From: a virus
DNA: 23,874 bases
Virus record (IMG/VR): IMGVR_UViG_3300010370_000241
Location: 1 to 23,874 of that record
Strand: one strand, 5' to 3'
Shown: positions 8,375 through 13,725 of the stretch, in pieces
Layout of the letters: each line of letters begins with the position of its first letter
Position numbering within the stretch: the first letter of the stretch is position 1
Made by a program: the position numbers and the translations under genes
Notes under the pieces: model-generated
Database searches by the model: none
Told to the model about the DNA's origin: nothing
What the model saw: the letters and a program-made list of their open reading frames with translations, nothing else

Positions 8375-8589
8375 GCCTTCAGATCCTCTTGCTCTTTCAA
8401 TATGGCGCGATAGGCTTGTAGTGCAGAGCGCAGATCCTGCCTCATGTGGGAGACTTGATCTTCCAGGTCATTGATCTTCTGTAGGGATTCGTGAGCGAAC
8501 CGGATCAACTGGTCGGTCTTCCAGCTTGCGAAATCGTGCGCCTCCGTGCTTGGCTTTTGGGATTGGGCGTTCTTCTGTGTGGAAATCAT
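8347..8589 (-). CDS. Small coiled-coil protein, last gene of minus operon
   Basis: An 80-residue protein. Residues 18-72 form a charged amphipathic helix (FASWKTDQLIRFAHESLQKI followed by NDLEDQVSHMRQDLRSALQA) likely to make a coiled coil; the N-terminal 17 residues are polar and probably disordered. It overlaps the zinc-ribbon gene upstream by 122 bases and the convergent phosphoesterase by 28. I recognise the pattern as a common small phage protein but know no function. The heavy overlap makes the start uncertain; a shorter form beginning near the first helix is possible. Confidence 0.55.
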   Translation of the reverse strand: MISTQKNAQSQKPSTEAHDFASWKTDQLIRFAHESLQKINDLEDQVSHMRQDLRSALQAYRAILKEQEDLKAQKASTSIT

Positions 8590-8683
8590 GCTCGTTGCCG
8601 CATTTTCTGTGTCTGTAGATCAACCCGTTTCTCTGGCTCGTTCTTTCTACTGTCGTCCATGTTCCGCAAACGGGGCATTTCAC
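8468..8683 (-). CDS. Zinc-ribbon small protein
   Basis: A 71-residue protein beginning (GTG) with MKCPVCGTWTTV. CxxC at residues 3-6 and a single further cysteine with histidine (HRKCGNEHDFHTEE) resemble the zinc ribbons of NrdR-like and other small phage regulators, although the second CxxC is replaced by Cys/His. The C-terminal half is basic and then acidic and lies in a different frame over the next gene. It overlaps the genes on both sides by about 100 bases or more. It is probably a nucleic-acid-binding accessory protein; the ligand and target are unknown. Confidence 0.55.
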   Translation of the reverse strand: MKCPVCGTWTTVERTSQRNGLIYRHRKCGNEHDFHTEERPIPKAKHGGARFRKLEDRPVDPVRSRIPTEDQ

Positions 8684-8777
8684 TTGGGGGACTCCATCCG
8701 AATTTTCTCCATGTTTGCTGTACGTCTGTTGCAGCGGCAGGAATATACCTGAATTTCGGGTCTAAGATGCTTAACAT
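8586..8777 (-). CDS. Hypothetical protein, 63 aa
   Basis: A 63-residue protein starting MLSILDPKFRYIPAAATDV, followed by QQTWRKFGWSPPSE, an N-terminal pattern I recognise from many short phage proteins of unknown function. After PPSE the sequence becomes basic and low in complexity, and from there (8683 down) it runs across the zinc-ribbon gene in another frame, so the natural protein may end earlier or be joined to the ribbon by a frameshift. The ATG overlaps the stop of the preceding gene (ATGTTAA). Confidence 0.5.
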   Translation of the reverse strand: MLSILDPKFRYIPAAATDVQQTWRKFGWSPPSEMPRLRNMDDSRKNEPEKRVDLQTQKMRQRA

Positions 8778-8980
8778 TTTTCTACTCCAAAAGCCTTTCT
8801 GATGAGGTCGGCAGAATGGTACGGCTCGGCCTCGTATGCTATGTCGGCACAGCGATTGGCAACGACTGAGGCGAAACGCTGAAGAGTGGCGTTAGAGAGA
8901 CAGACCATTGATCCCTGATTGGCATCTACCAGACGATACGCTCCAGCCTCTTGAGCCAGCTTGATGATGTCTTCTTTCAT
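8771..8980 (-). CDS. Hypothetical protein, 69 aa
   Basis: A 69-residue, mostly helical protein (MKEDIIKLAQEAGAYRLV, then LQRFASVVANRCADIAYEAE). I recognise the IIKLAQEAG...RFA..VA pattern from frequent phage accessory proteins, but no function is known. The ATG overlaps the stop of the upstream gene (ATGA), so it should be translated by coupling. No membrane segment or metal motif is visible. Confidence 0.65.
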   Translation of the reverse strand: MKEDIIKLAQEAGAYRLVDANQGSMVCLSNATLQRFASVVANRCADIAYEAEPYHSADLIRKAFGVEKC

Positions 8981-9165
8981 GCTTTCCCCCTTGCTCGGAT
9001 GGCACGATTAATTTCCTCAGCGTTGTTGTCGCTGATGCACAGGCCCGTAACGATGCGGCACACTGCCTCACGCTCATCAGCCCGAACGATAGCCTCGACT
9101 GCCTGGGCGAATTCATGCACTTCCTGATGCTTGCGCCAAAGCTCTACGATTTCTTTGTGGATCAT
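8977..9165 (-). CDS. Hypothetical protein, 62 aa
   Basis: A 62-residue helical protein (MIHKEIVELWRKHQEVHEFA, then DEREAVCRIVTGLCISD and INRAIRARGKA). The phrase REAVCRIV resembles a motif seen in many small phage proteins. The function is unknown. The start overlaps the upstream stop and its stop overlaps the downstream start, both as ATGA. Confidence 0.65.
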   Translation of the reverse strand: MIHKEIVELWRKHQEVHEFAQAVEAIVRADEREAVCRIVTGLCISDNNAEEINRAIRARGKA

Positions 9166-9413
9166 GTGTTTCTGTCCCTGAGTATCTTTTCAATGTCCAT
9201 CACGACATCTCGAACGTCATAGTCCCACTCTGCGATCTCAGCGTCAGTCAGCCCGACCCACTGGCGCTGTTCTGGTTGCTTCTCAGCCTGCTCGATGGCG
9301 ATGCGGATAGCGGTGATGGCGGCATCATGTGCAGATTCTGGGAAGTTCTCAAGCCCGTCCTCCCAAATGCGCGTCAGCGCCTCCAGCGCCTGCCTCATTG
9401 CTTCGATGCTCAT
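9162..9413 (-). CDS. Hypothetical protein, paralogue of its upstream neighbour (83 aa)
   Basis: An 83-residue protein with a modular build. Residues 1-13 (MSIEAMRQALEAL) and about 33-45 (IRIAIEQAEKQ) match the neighbouring gene at 9410-9655 almost exactly, while the part after AEKQ is unrelated to it. This AIEQAEKQ module heads many different short phage proteins with variable ends. No activity is known. The start overlaps the neighbour's stop by ATGA, and its stop overlaps the next start in the same way. Confidence 0.65.
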   Translation of the reverse strand: MSIEAMRQALEALTRIWEDGLENFPESAHDAAITAIRIAIEQAEKQPEQRQWVGLTDAEIAEWDYDVRDVVMDIEKILRDRNT

Positions 9414-9655
9414 ACATCCCCCTTACGCATCCAGTACGCTTTGTGCCGCAGCGTTTCGGATTTGTTGTCTGCAATGGCCTCCGCAATCATGTCCAGATAG
9501 TCGGCCATCAGTTCTTTTGTTAGCCACGCCACCGGCTCCTGCTTCTCAGCCTGCTCGATGGCGGTGCGGAGGGCGTGTTGGGCTTTCAACACATCGTAGG
9601 GTTCGCTTAGTCCGTCCAACGCCTCCAGCGCCTGCTTCATTGCTTCGATGCTCAT
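9410..9655 (-). CDS. Hypothetical protein, paralogue pair with 9162-9413 (81 aa)
   Basis: An 81-residue protein with the module MSIEAMKQALEAL and ALRTAIEQAEKQEPVAW, followed by a distinct end (LTKELMADYLDMIAEAIADN). EPVAW after AEKQ is typical of this phage module. Together with the next gene it is a tandem pair that shares the N-terminal half and differs in the C-terminal half, as expected from duplication followed by exchange of ends. The function is unknown. The ATGA overlap at the start couples it to the upstream gene. Confidence 0.65.
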   Translation of the reverse strand: MSIEAMKQALEALDGLSEPYDVLKAQHALRTAIEQAEKQEPVAWLTKELMADYLDMIAEAIADNKSETLRHKAYWMRKGDV

Positions 9656-9945
9656 CTGCGACTCTTCTTCATCTTTGGCATTTCTACCGTTACCTTGCGA
9701 GGATTGATGCCCTCAAAAGCCCCGACTCTAGAGGCCACTGATGGATAAGGCTCTACGCCTGTCTTGCGCTTGTCGTTGAGGACTCTAGAGGCCTGATAAG
9801 AGCGTTTCCTATCAGTCTCTAGATCTCTGAACGACAGTTGCGCTTTGTAGTCTTTGTCGAATGGGTTCATAAAAAGGTGGCCTACTCGCTGCGTCTGTGC
9901 TTTGCTTGGAAGCCGAGCACTTGGATCGTTGCTACAGCACAGCAT
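9652..9945 (-). CDS. Hypothetical basic protein, 97 aa
   Basis: The frame ends with the basic tail VTVEMPKMKKSRR. From ATG 9945 it would give 97 residues beginning MLCCSNDPSARLPSKAQTQR; from ATG 9870, 72 residues beginning MNPFDKDYKAQLSFRDLETD. Start 9945 is favoured because it leaves only 17 bases after the upstream gene, in line with the packing of this operon, but neither start has a strong ribosome site. The composition is rich in Lys and Arg with no recognised domain. Its stop overlaps the next ATG (ATGA). Confidence 0.5.
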   Translation of the reverse strand: MLCCSNDPSARLPSKAQTQRVGHLFMNPFDKDYKAQLSFRDLETDRKRSYQASRVLNDKRKTGVEPYPSVASRVGAFEGINPRKVTVEMPKMKKSRR

Positions 9946-9962
9946 CCGCTTTCGGCCATTGA

Positions 9963-10112
9963 TCAGAAGCAGTTGGTTGTACAGTTGCCGAAATAACAGC
10001 AGGTCGTACATGTAACCATACGTCCATTCATGGTGTAGGTATGGGTAGAACAAGATGCCCAGGCTCCGGTGGTCACCAGGGCGATTCCAATGGCTGCAAA
10101 AAACTTCTTCAT
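9963..10112 (-). CDS. Small secreted cysteine-rich protein, 49 aa
   Basis: A 49-residue protein with a clear signal peptide: MKK, a hydrophobic core (FFAAIGIALVTTG) and an AWA signal-peptidase I site at residues 17-19. The mature part of about 30 residues holds seven cysteines (ASCSTHTY, VTCTTCCYFGNC, TTNCF), so it is probably disulphide-bonded or metal-binding in the periplasm. The cysteine just after the cleavage site lacks a proper lipobox. It overlaps the upstream stop by ATGA. A possible role in altering the infected cell's envelope is speculation. Confidence 0.7.
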   Translation of the reverse strand: MKKFFAAIGIALVTTGAWASCSTHTYTMNGRMVTCTTCCYFGNCTTNCF

Positions 10113-10306
10113 GCTGTCACCTCTTTAACTTTTGCTTGGGTTTGTTCCAGGGCTTCGATCAACTCTTCGACTTGTCCTTGATCCAGAGAGATGTTCATGC
10201 TGCCGTTGAGGGTATAGATGGACAGCAGGATCTTGTTTTGCAACAAGGACACGAAGACGTTTTGCTCTCCGTTTTTGACTTTGACTTGCATCGTGTGATG
10301 GTTCAT
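10109..10306 (-). CDS. Hypothetical protein, 65 aa
   Basis: A 65-residue protein starting at ATG 10306, which overlaps the upstream stop (ATGA) and has a TGGAG ribosome site. It shows beta strands (MQVKVKNGEQNVFVSLLQNK) followed by a helix (QGQVEELIEALEQTQAKVKE). There is no recognised family. Conserved-looking hydrophobic spacing and tight coupling suggest that it is a real gene. Confidence 0.6.
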   Translation of the reverse strand: MNHHTMQVKVKNGEQNVFVSLLQNKILLSIYTLNGSMNISLDQGQVEELIEALEQTQAKVKEVTA

Positions 10307-10512
10307 GATTTCTCCAGTGTGTAGTACCAGTAGGGGCCTTTGCGTTGACACGCAATGTTGATTCCGTTTTGTCTCAACTCTGAGATGATTGAGTTGACAG
10401 CGCAGACATTCGCATGTCTGATGATGTCCAGGGTGCTAAATTCACCGCCAACTTCCAGCAACTTCAACACCCTGTTTAGCCGATCACTTTTATCGAGTCG
10501 GGCGCTGTTCAT
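10303..10512 (-). CDS. Winged-helix DNA-binding-like protein, 69 aa
   Basis: A 69-residue protein that reads as a single winged helix-turn-helix: helix LDKSDRLNRVLKLLE, then FSTLDIIRHANVCAVNSIIS as helix 2 and the recognition helix, and a wing GINIACQRKGPYWYYTL. Such stand-alone folds are common in phage early operons and probably bind DNA. It starts two bases after the stop of the SSB-like gene. The target is unknown. Confidence 0.65.
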   Translation of the reverse strand: MNSARLDKSDRLNRVLKLLEVGGEFSTLDIIRHANVCAVNSIISELRQNGINIACQRKGPYWYYTLEKS

Positions 10513-10514
10513 GT

Positions 10515-10772
10515 TCAGAACGGAATGTCTGCGTCATCAATGTCAGGAGCCTGACGAACTGGCTTGCGCTCTTCCTCTTCCTTCTTAGGGTTGTTGATGT
10601 AAGCCCAGCCATCCCAGCCACCCTCTTTGAGCGGGATGCTATCGATCTTGAGCATTGCACCGTTCTTGGTGTCAATGATGCTACCAATGCGGGTATACCG
10701 CTTCTTGACCTCACCCTGGGCATTCTTGTACTCGCCCGTAACGCAGGAAATCTCTTTCAGAACTTTACTCAT
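10515..10772 (-). CDS. Single-stranded-DNA-binding-like protein with acidic tail
   Basis: An 85-residue protein with a strand-rich core (KEISCVTGEYKNAQGEVKKR, then YTRIGSIIDT and MLKIDSIPL) and a charged linker ending in DIDDADIPF. That last motif is the acidic, phenylalanine-ended tip by which bacterial and phage SSB proteins dock partner proteins. It lies directly after an exonuclease and an annealing protein, so it fits as the third part of a recombination cassette. The core is short for a classical OB-fold SSB (usually more than 110 residues), so it may be a reduced or different strand-binding or partner-docking protein. It has a GGAGA ribosome site and starts two bases after the exonuclease stop. 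Confidence 0.65.
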   Translation of the reverse strand: MSKVLKEISCVTGEYKNAQGEVKKRYTRIGSIIDTKNGAMLKIDSIPLKEGGWDGWAYINNPKKEEEERKPVRQAPDIDDADIPF

Positions 10773-10774
10773 CT

Positions 10775-11413
10775 TTACTCTCCAATCTTCTGTTTCAACG
10801 CTTGCACTTTTTCATCCACTTCAGCCAGGAACTTCTTGACCTCAGTTTCAGCCTCTTCAATCCACCTGTCATCCCGATTTACCCTAGCAATAAATAGTTG
10901 GGCTTTCGGTGGAAACCGTGGGTCAAAAACAACATAGTCACACCAGGGCCGGTCAGCACAGCGCATCTGCCACTGCATTTGAGCGTAATACTGTGCAGAC
11001 ACCGGATTGTTGGACAGCATGACTTCTAGGAATGTCTTGGACTCCGGGCACTTGATCTCGACCATGCCACCTTCTACAAGCCCATCAGGAGACGCTCCAG
11101 CCATCGCAATGGTTGGGTGATGGATAAACCCCACCTCCTCGACTAGAACGCCCCTATAGGCCTCGTATGCAGCCCTGGCGAACTGCTCTTGCTCGATGCC
11201 CCACTGGAGGGAAGAATTGGTATAGCCGTCTGCTCGGTTGCCGGTGATCCGCTCCAGGACTAGCTGGGTCAGGTAGTGGCCGCGATCAGCACCATAGCCG
11301 GTCTTGGTCTTCGCTAGCACTTTGTGCAGATTGCTGGCGGTGACTTTGCCACATCTGGCGCTTTGCCATGCATCAGTCCCTTGTTTAATATTTCGGTAGT
11401 CGTTTGCATCCAT
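10775..11413 (-). CDS. YqaJ / lambda-type viral recombinase exonuclease
   Basis: A 212-residue nuclease that would resect double-stranded ends so that the annealing protein can load. Family motifs in order: GTDAWQSARCGKVTAS (11-27), WGIEQE with Glu74 and Glu76, GASPDG with Asp110, and VEIKCP with Glu119 and Lys121, followed by the tyrosine/glutamine helix around YYAQMQWQM. These match the lambda exonuclease metal site (Glu, Asp, Glu-X-Lys). The start at 11413 has a TGGAG ribosome site and overlaps the end of the HNH gene by 29 bases. A fragment resembling another copy of its N-terminus lies on the far side of the HNH gene, which suggests that the endonuclease gene moved into this locus. Confidence 0.9.
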   Translation of the reverse strand: MDANDYRNIKQGTDAWQSARCGKVTASNLHKVLAKTKTGYGADRGHYLTQLVLERITGNRADGYTNSSLQWGIEQEQFARAAYEAYRGVLVEEVGFIHHPTIAMAGASPDGLVEGGMVEIKCPESKTFLEVMLSNNPVSAQYYAQMQWQMRCADRPWCDYVVFDPRFPPKAQLFIARVNRDDRWIEEAETEVKKFLAEVDEKVQALKQKIGE

Positions 11414-11996
11414 CTTTAGGACTCCACGTTTTATTTCTACGTTTATCTGTCCAACCATCAACCCATTTGACGATTGTTTGTTTTTTTACACCATGTGCTG
11501 CTGCTGCCGTTACGAGGGATTCGTAAACAACACCATGAACAAGCCACAAGCACGATTTCGTTTTATTTAACTGCTGCTGTGAGTGAGTTGCCCATCGGCA
11601 GTTTTCTGGTGAGTACCCTTGATCGTTATTTATGCGATCTATTGATGTGCCATGCGGTTTTTCTCCCATATCTTTGTAAAACTGCTCAAAAGAGTTAAGC
11701 CACTGATTGCAAACAGTAATGCCCTTCCCGCCATACTTTGCAAAGTCTTTAGATTTTGGATTAGTGCATCTATCTTTCATGGATACCCATGATGAGTAGG
11801 TTGCTGTGTTTTTCATCCCATGTCTTTTGACCTTAGATCCAATCAAAGCCTGAGTACATTTTTTGCAACTAGAGACTCGATTGTGTTTGACCCTTGTTGC
11901 TAAGTACGTTCCAACGTCACCACAAGAGCATTGGCAAAGCCACTGGATATGACTGTCTTTGGAGCGTTCTGTAAGCACAGAAATGAATGTCAACAT
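11385..11996 (-). CDS. HNH homing endonuclease with NUMOD-like C-terminus
   Basis: A 203-residue stand-alone HNH endonuclease. An N-terminal zinc-finger-like region (CQCSCG, then SSCKKC, residues about 22-47) is followed by the HNH core (GTSIDRINND and YSPENCRWATHSQQQ, about 113-142) and a NUMOD-like helix-turn-helix (VVYESLVTAAAAHGVKKQTI). Such enzymes cut an allele that lacks them and spread by repair. It sits inside an otherwise tight recombination operon and its bases are more AT-rich than its neighbours, both signs of transfer. The frame is open further upstream (reading EKSITARCF before MLTF), which resembles the usual family start, but no normal start codon is seen there, so the N-terminus may be damaged or begin at 11996. 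Confidence 0.85.
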   Translation of the reverse strand: MLTFISVLTERSKDSHIQWLCQCSCGDVGTYLATRVKHNRVSSCKKCTQALIGSKVKRHGMKNTATYSSWVSMKDRCTNPKSKDFAKYGGKGITVCNQWLNSFEQFYKDMGEKPHGTSIDRINNDQGYSPENCRWATHSQQQLNKTKSCLWLVHGVVYESLVTAAAAHGVKKQTIVKWVDGWTDKRRNKTWSPKDGCKRLPKY

Positions 11997-12025
11997 GAAA
12001 CACCTTGCTGTAATGGATTTCTCAA

Positions 12026-12079
12026 TTATAAACCATTACGGCGCTGCTGGAACCACTCGTCGGTGCGCTGCTCATCCAT
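12026..12079 (-). pseudogene. Orphan exonuclease N-terminus fragment
   Basis: A 17-residue frame, MDEQRTDEWFQQRRNGL, starts at an ATG overlapping the end of the annealing-protein gene. QRTDEWFQQR is the usual beginning of YqaJ-type exonucleases and parallels KQGTDAWQSAR of the intact exonuclease downstream. Homology stops just where the conserved RxGK(V)TAS motif should follow, and the HNH gene begins. I read it as the remnant of the original exonuclease start left behind by HNH insertion. At 17 residues chance similarity cannot be excluded. Confidence 0.5.
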
Positions 12080-12644
12080 TGGATTTCTCCTGCTTGGCAC
12101 GGGCGATCCGAGCGGCTTTGGCCTCGATCACCTTCTTGATGGAGTCCTGGTGGCCCTGACAAGCATCGTAGGCCTGTTTGTAGACCGTCTGCAGCTCTTC
12201 CCCTGTCACAGTGGCCTCGATGGCTGCAAGCCAATCTGTAACGTCAGGCGCATCACCCTCGGGTAGATCCTCACCGGCATAGATGTAAAGACCCAAGCCA
12301 TGCAGACTCAGAGCCTTAGTCATGCAGCGCATGATGGCCGTGTTTACCGCAAACGCATCTGGGTTAGGGATAGCCTTGTTTCGGTGATCCATAACCGGAA
12401 GCTGGCAGGTCATGGGCTTGCCAAAGATCGTTACTGTGACCCAGACCAGCGCAGTGCCTCCTGGCAGGGTCATGAACGGCTCTTCGGTGTACTGATCTCG
12501 CTTGAACGTCTCCACCTTGAAGGTGGCGGTTGGATCAGCCTTTAGCGCCTCTGCCCAGGCCCATGCCCACGATAGGTAGGTAAGTCCATTCTTGCGCTCT
12601 GTGTGCTCGTTGACGTTAGTCTTGAGCAGATTCTCGATACTCAT
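12072..12644 (-). CDS. DUF1071 / Rad52-superfamily single-strand annealing protein
   Basis: A 190-residue protein of the DUF1071 type, a phage annealing protein related to Sak/Rad52. Signature segments are LTYLSWAWAWAEALKADP (22-39), PFMTLPGG, LPVMDHRNKAIPNPDAFAVN (about 91-110) and RCMTKALSLHGLGLYIYAGE (about 114-133), followed by a charged C-terminal helical tail. It would coat and anneal single strands made by the exonuclease encoded downstream. The start at 12644 has a strong AAGGAGAG ribosome site; a longer upstream frame (to 12989) runs through the promoter and is not credible. It is the first gene of the long minus operon. Confidence 0.85.
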   Translation of the reverse strand: MSIENLLKTNVNEHTERKNGLTYLSWAWAWAEALKADPTATFKVETFKRDQYTEEPFMTLPGGTALVWVTVTIFGKPMTCQLPVMDHRNKAIPNPDAFAVNTAIMRCMTKALSLHGLGLYIYAGEDLPEGDAPDVTDWLAAIEATVTGEELQTVYKQAYDACQGHQDSIKKVIEAKAARIARAKQEKSNG

Positions 12645-12691
12645 CTTCTCTCCTTGAAAGACCCCGGCGGGATTGCTAGGGCATGGGGTGG

Positions 12692-12719
12692 ATTGTACAG
12701 TTCTCTTAACGCCACACAA
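12692..12719 (-). promoter_or_regulatory. Promoter of the minus-strand recombination operon
   Basis: Reading the minus strand, TTGTGT (12719-12714), a 16-base spacer, then TACAAT (12697-12692) with a preceding TG give a good sigma-70-type promoter. Transcription would start near 12685, leaving a leader of about 40 bases before the annealing-protein ATG at 12644. The shared dyad at 12731-12743 stands 32 bases upstream of the -10 element. The -10 overlaps a TGTACA palindrome also found in part near the cro start, so Cro could cover it. Confidence 0.6.
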
Positions 12720-12730
12720 GACTTTTTCAT

Positions 12731-12743
12731 AGGGACTTACCCT
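12731..12743. promoter_or_regulatory. Operator-like dyad AGGGACTTACCCT between divergent genes
   Basis: The arms AGGG and CCCT are separated by five bases. This is one of a family of sites with the same arms found at 16751, 16775, 17130-17219 and 17568. Here a single site lies between the divergent recombination and cro promoters: 23 bases before the plus-strand -10 and 32 bases before the minus-strand -10. That geometry would allow one bound protein to act on both. Confidence 0.6.
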
Positions 12744-12767
12744 AACCCGTAGCCAGTGAATGTAGAG

Positions 12768-12780
12768 TACACTGTACGGA
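12768..12780 (+). promoter_or_regulatory. cro promoter -10 with ATG at predicted +1
   Basis: TACACT at 12768-12773 places the expected transcription start exactly on the A of the cro ATG at 12780. CCCTA of the upstream dyad ends 23 bases before TACACT. No convincing -35 hexamer is present, so the dyad-binding protein may supply that contact. The sequence GTACACTGTAC over the start is a short imperfect palindrome that could be a Cro operator. Confidence 0.5.
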
Positions 12781-12938
12781 TGACCAAAGAAGAGGCGATC
12801 AAACGGGCGGGTTCTCAAGCTGCACTGGCTCGGATACTGGGCGTGTCCAGGGGCGCAGTGAATCAGTGGAAGCAGATGCCACAGGGCCGCGTCTATCAGC
12901 TGATGGTCATCAAACCCGAGTGGTTTGTAGGGGCTTGA
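12780..12938 (+). CDS. Cro-like repressor, 52 aa
   Basis: A 52-residue protein consisting almost entirely of one helix-turn-helix of the Cro/YdaS type: GSQAALARILGVSRGAVNQW at residues 11-30, then a short strand and VIKPEWF. It would bind operators in the divergent control region in front of it. The ATG at 12780 was chosen over an in-frame GTG at 12756, which lies inside the promoter; there is no ribosome site and the ATG coincides with the predicted transcription start, so the mRNA should be leaderless. A partner CI-type repressor is not visible in the window. The stop codon overlaps a TTGACA element for the candidate RNA downstream. Confidence 0.8.
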   Translation: MTKEEAIKRAGSQAALARILGVSRGAVNQWKQMPQGRVYQLMVIKPEWFVGA

Positions 12939-12961
12939 CAAGTCCATAGAAATCCTAGACA
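12935..12961 (+). promoter_or_regulatory. Candidate promoter for small RNA
   Basis: A perfect -35 (TTGACA, 12935-12940) overlaps the cro stop codon, followed after 15 bases by TAGACA (12956-12961). The spacer is short by about two bases, so strength is uncertain. Transcription would begin near 12966-12968, just at the first hairpin of the structured region. Confidence 0.4.
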
Positions 12962-12964
12962 CTG

Positions 12965-13069
12965 CACTTGTTGTCGTAGCGGACAGCAAGTAAGGCCGTT
13001 TAAGTCTATCCCTGGCCCCGGATCCTCCCGGGGTTCCGCTACCGGGGATAGAACTTAAGCGGCTTTTTT
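12965..13069 (+). ncRNA. Candidate structured small RNA ending in a strong intrinsic terminator
   Basis: No protein frame is convincing here, but two stable hairpins are. The first pairs 12966-12975 with 12982-12991 (ten pairs, one G-U, six-base loop). The second is very long: 12995-13015 pairs with 13042-13063 with one bulged base, and encloses an inner hairpin 13016-13021/13028-13033 (CCCCGG with CCGGGG). Six T residues follow at 13064-13069. It may be an independent RNA of about 105 bases, like the small antisense or anti-repressor RNAs of other phages, or simply the terminator region of the cro transcript. The structure is seen directly; the role is unknown. Confidence 0.55.
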
Positions 13070-13353
13070 GTTTTCCGAAGACAACCGTCAGGGCGCGTTA
13101 GCTGATGGTCTGCATGGACTGAACCCAAGAAACACCGCACACCGATACACCCCGGTGCAAAAGGCGACCAGCGTTGATTGACCGACTGGTAAAGCGTGAG
13201 GGACACGGTGGAACAAGACCTCTCGTATAAGCGAATCAATCCGTCAGGCGCACTTGGGCTGATGACTGCTTTTTTGGTTTAATTAAGATGAATTGCGGTA
13301 GCAGATCGAAAGCTGGAGCGGGAGGATCGTAGTTATCCACCCTTGGGGAACCT
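13070..13353 (+). other. Non-coding stretch with two related hairpins and a DnaA-box-like site
   Basis: About 280 bases without a credible gene. Two similar elements occur: 13085-13108 (CCGTCAG, ten-base loop, CTGATGG) and 13241-13264 (CCGTCAG, loop, CTGATG), each a 6-7-pair hairpin, and the second is followed by TTTTTT at 13270-13275. TTATCCACC at 13333-13341 matches the DnaA box at eight of nine positions. Together with the replication-protein-like gene that follows, this could be a replication control region; the evidence is slight. Confidence 0.4.
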
Positions 13354-13725
13354 ATGACTGAAAGGAAATCAATGTTTGAGAGTGGATTCGACAGATTCTG
13401 GGCAGCATGGCCAAAATCATTCAGAAAAGGCGGCAAAGCAGCCTGCCTAGCAAAGTGGAAGAAGACCTATTGTGAGACGTGTGCAGATCAGATCATCAAG
13501 CACGTTGAGTGGATGAAAACAACCGATCAGTGGCGAAAAGACAACGGTGCATTCATTCCAGCACCACTTGTCTACCTGAACCAGCAGCGTTGGGATGGGG
13601 CAGAGATTCCAGAAATCAAAAAGCCGCTTACTATGGAGCAAGAGTACCAGCAGCGTATTGCCAACACAGTCCCGATGCCTGACCACATCCGGGAGCGGCT
13701 GGCTCAGATCAGGCGAGGCGTATGA
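13354..13725 (+). CDS. Replication-protein-like C-terminal domain, stand-alone (123 aa)
   Basis: A 123-residue protein with the pattern FDRFWAAWPKSFRKGGKAAC (about 12-31), HVEWMKTTDQWRKDNGAFIP (about 51-70) and PLVYLNQQRWDGAEI. This is the common C-terminal region of phage replication (O-like) and primosomal DnaT-like proteins, here without the usual N-terminal DNA-binding half. It may help load the helicase. ATG 13354 has GGGG five bases upstream; an alternative ATG at 13372 has an equally good AAGGAA site and would remove the first six residues. The stop overlaps the next ATG (ATGA). Confidence 0.65.
   Translation: MTERKSMFESGFDRFWAAWPKSFRKGGKAACLAKWKKTYCETCADQIIKHVEWMKTTDQWRKDNGAFIPAPLVYLNQQRWDGAEIPEIKKPLTMEQEYQQRIANTVPMPDHIRERLAQIRRGV

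Noticed and set aside
8374-8400. Terminator between the convergent phosphoesterase and minus operon
   Set aside because: The genes overlap and only a weak short inverted repeat without a T-run is present.
12645-12989. N-terminal extension of the annealing-protein frame
   Set aside because: It runs across the divergent promoters and the cro gene; the ATG at 12644 has a strong ribosome site and gives the normal family start.
13259-13320. CTGATGA followed 50 bases later by GAAA, suggesting a hammerhead ribozyme
   Set aside because: The stem that should directly join CTGATGA to GAAA has three extra unpaired bases, and no matching stem III with a cleavage site was found.
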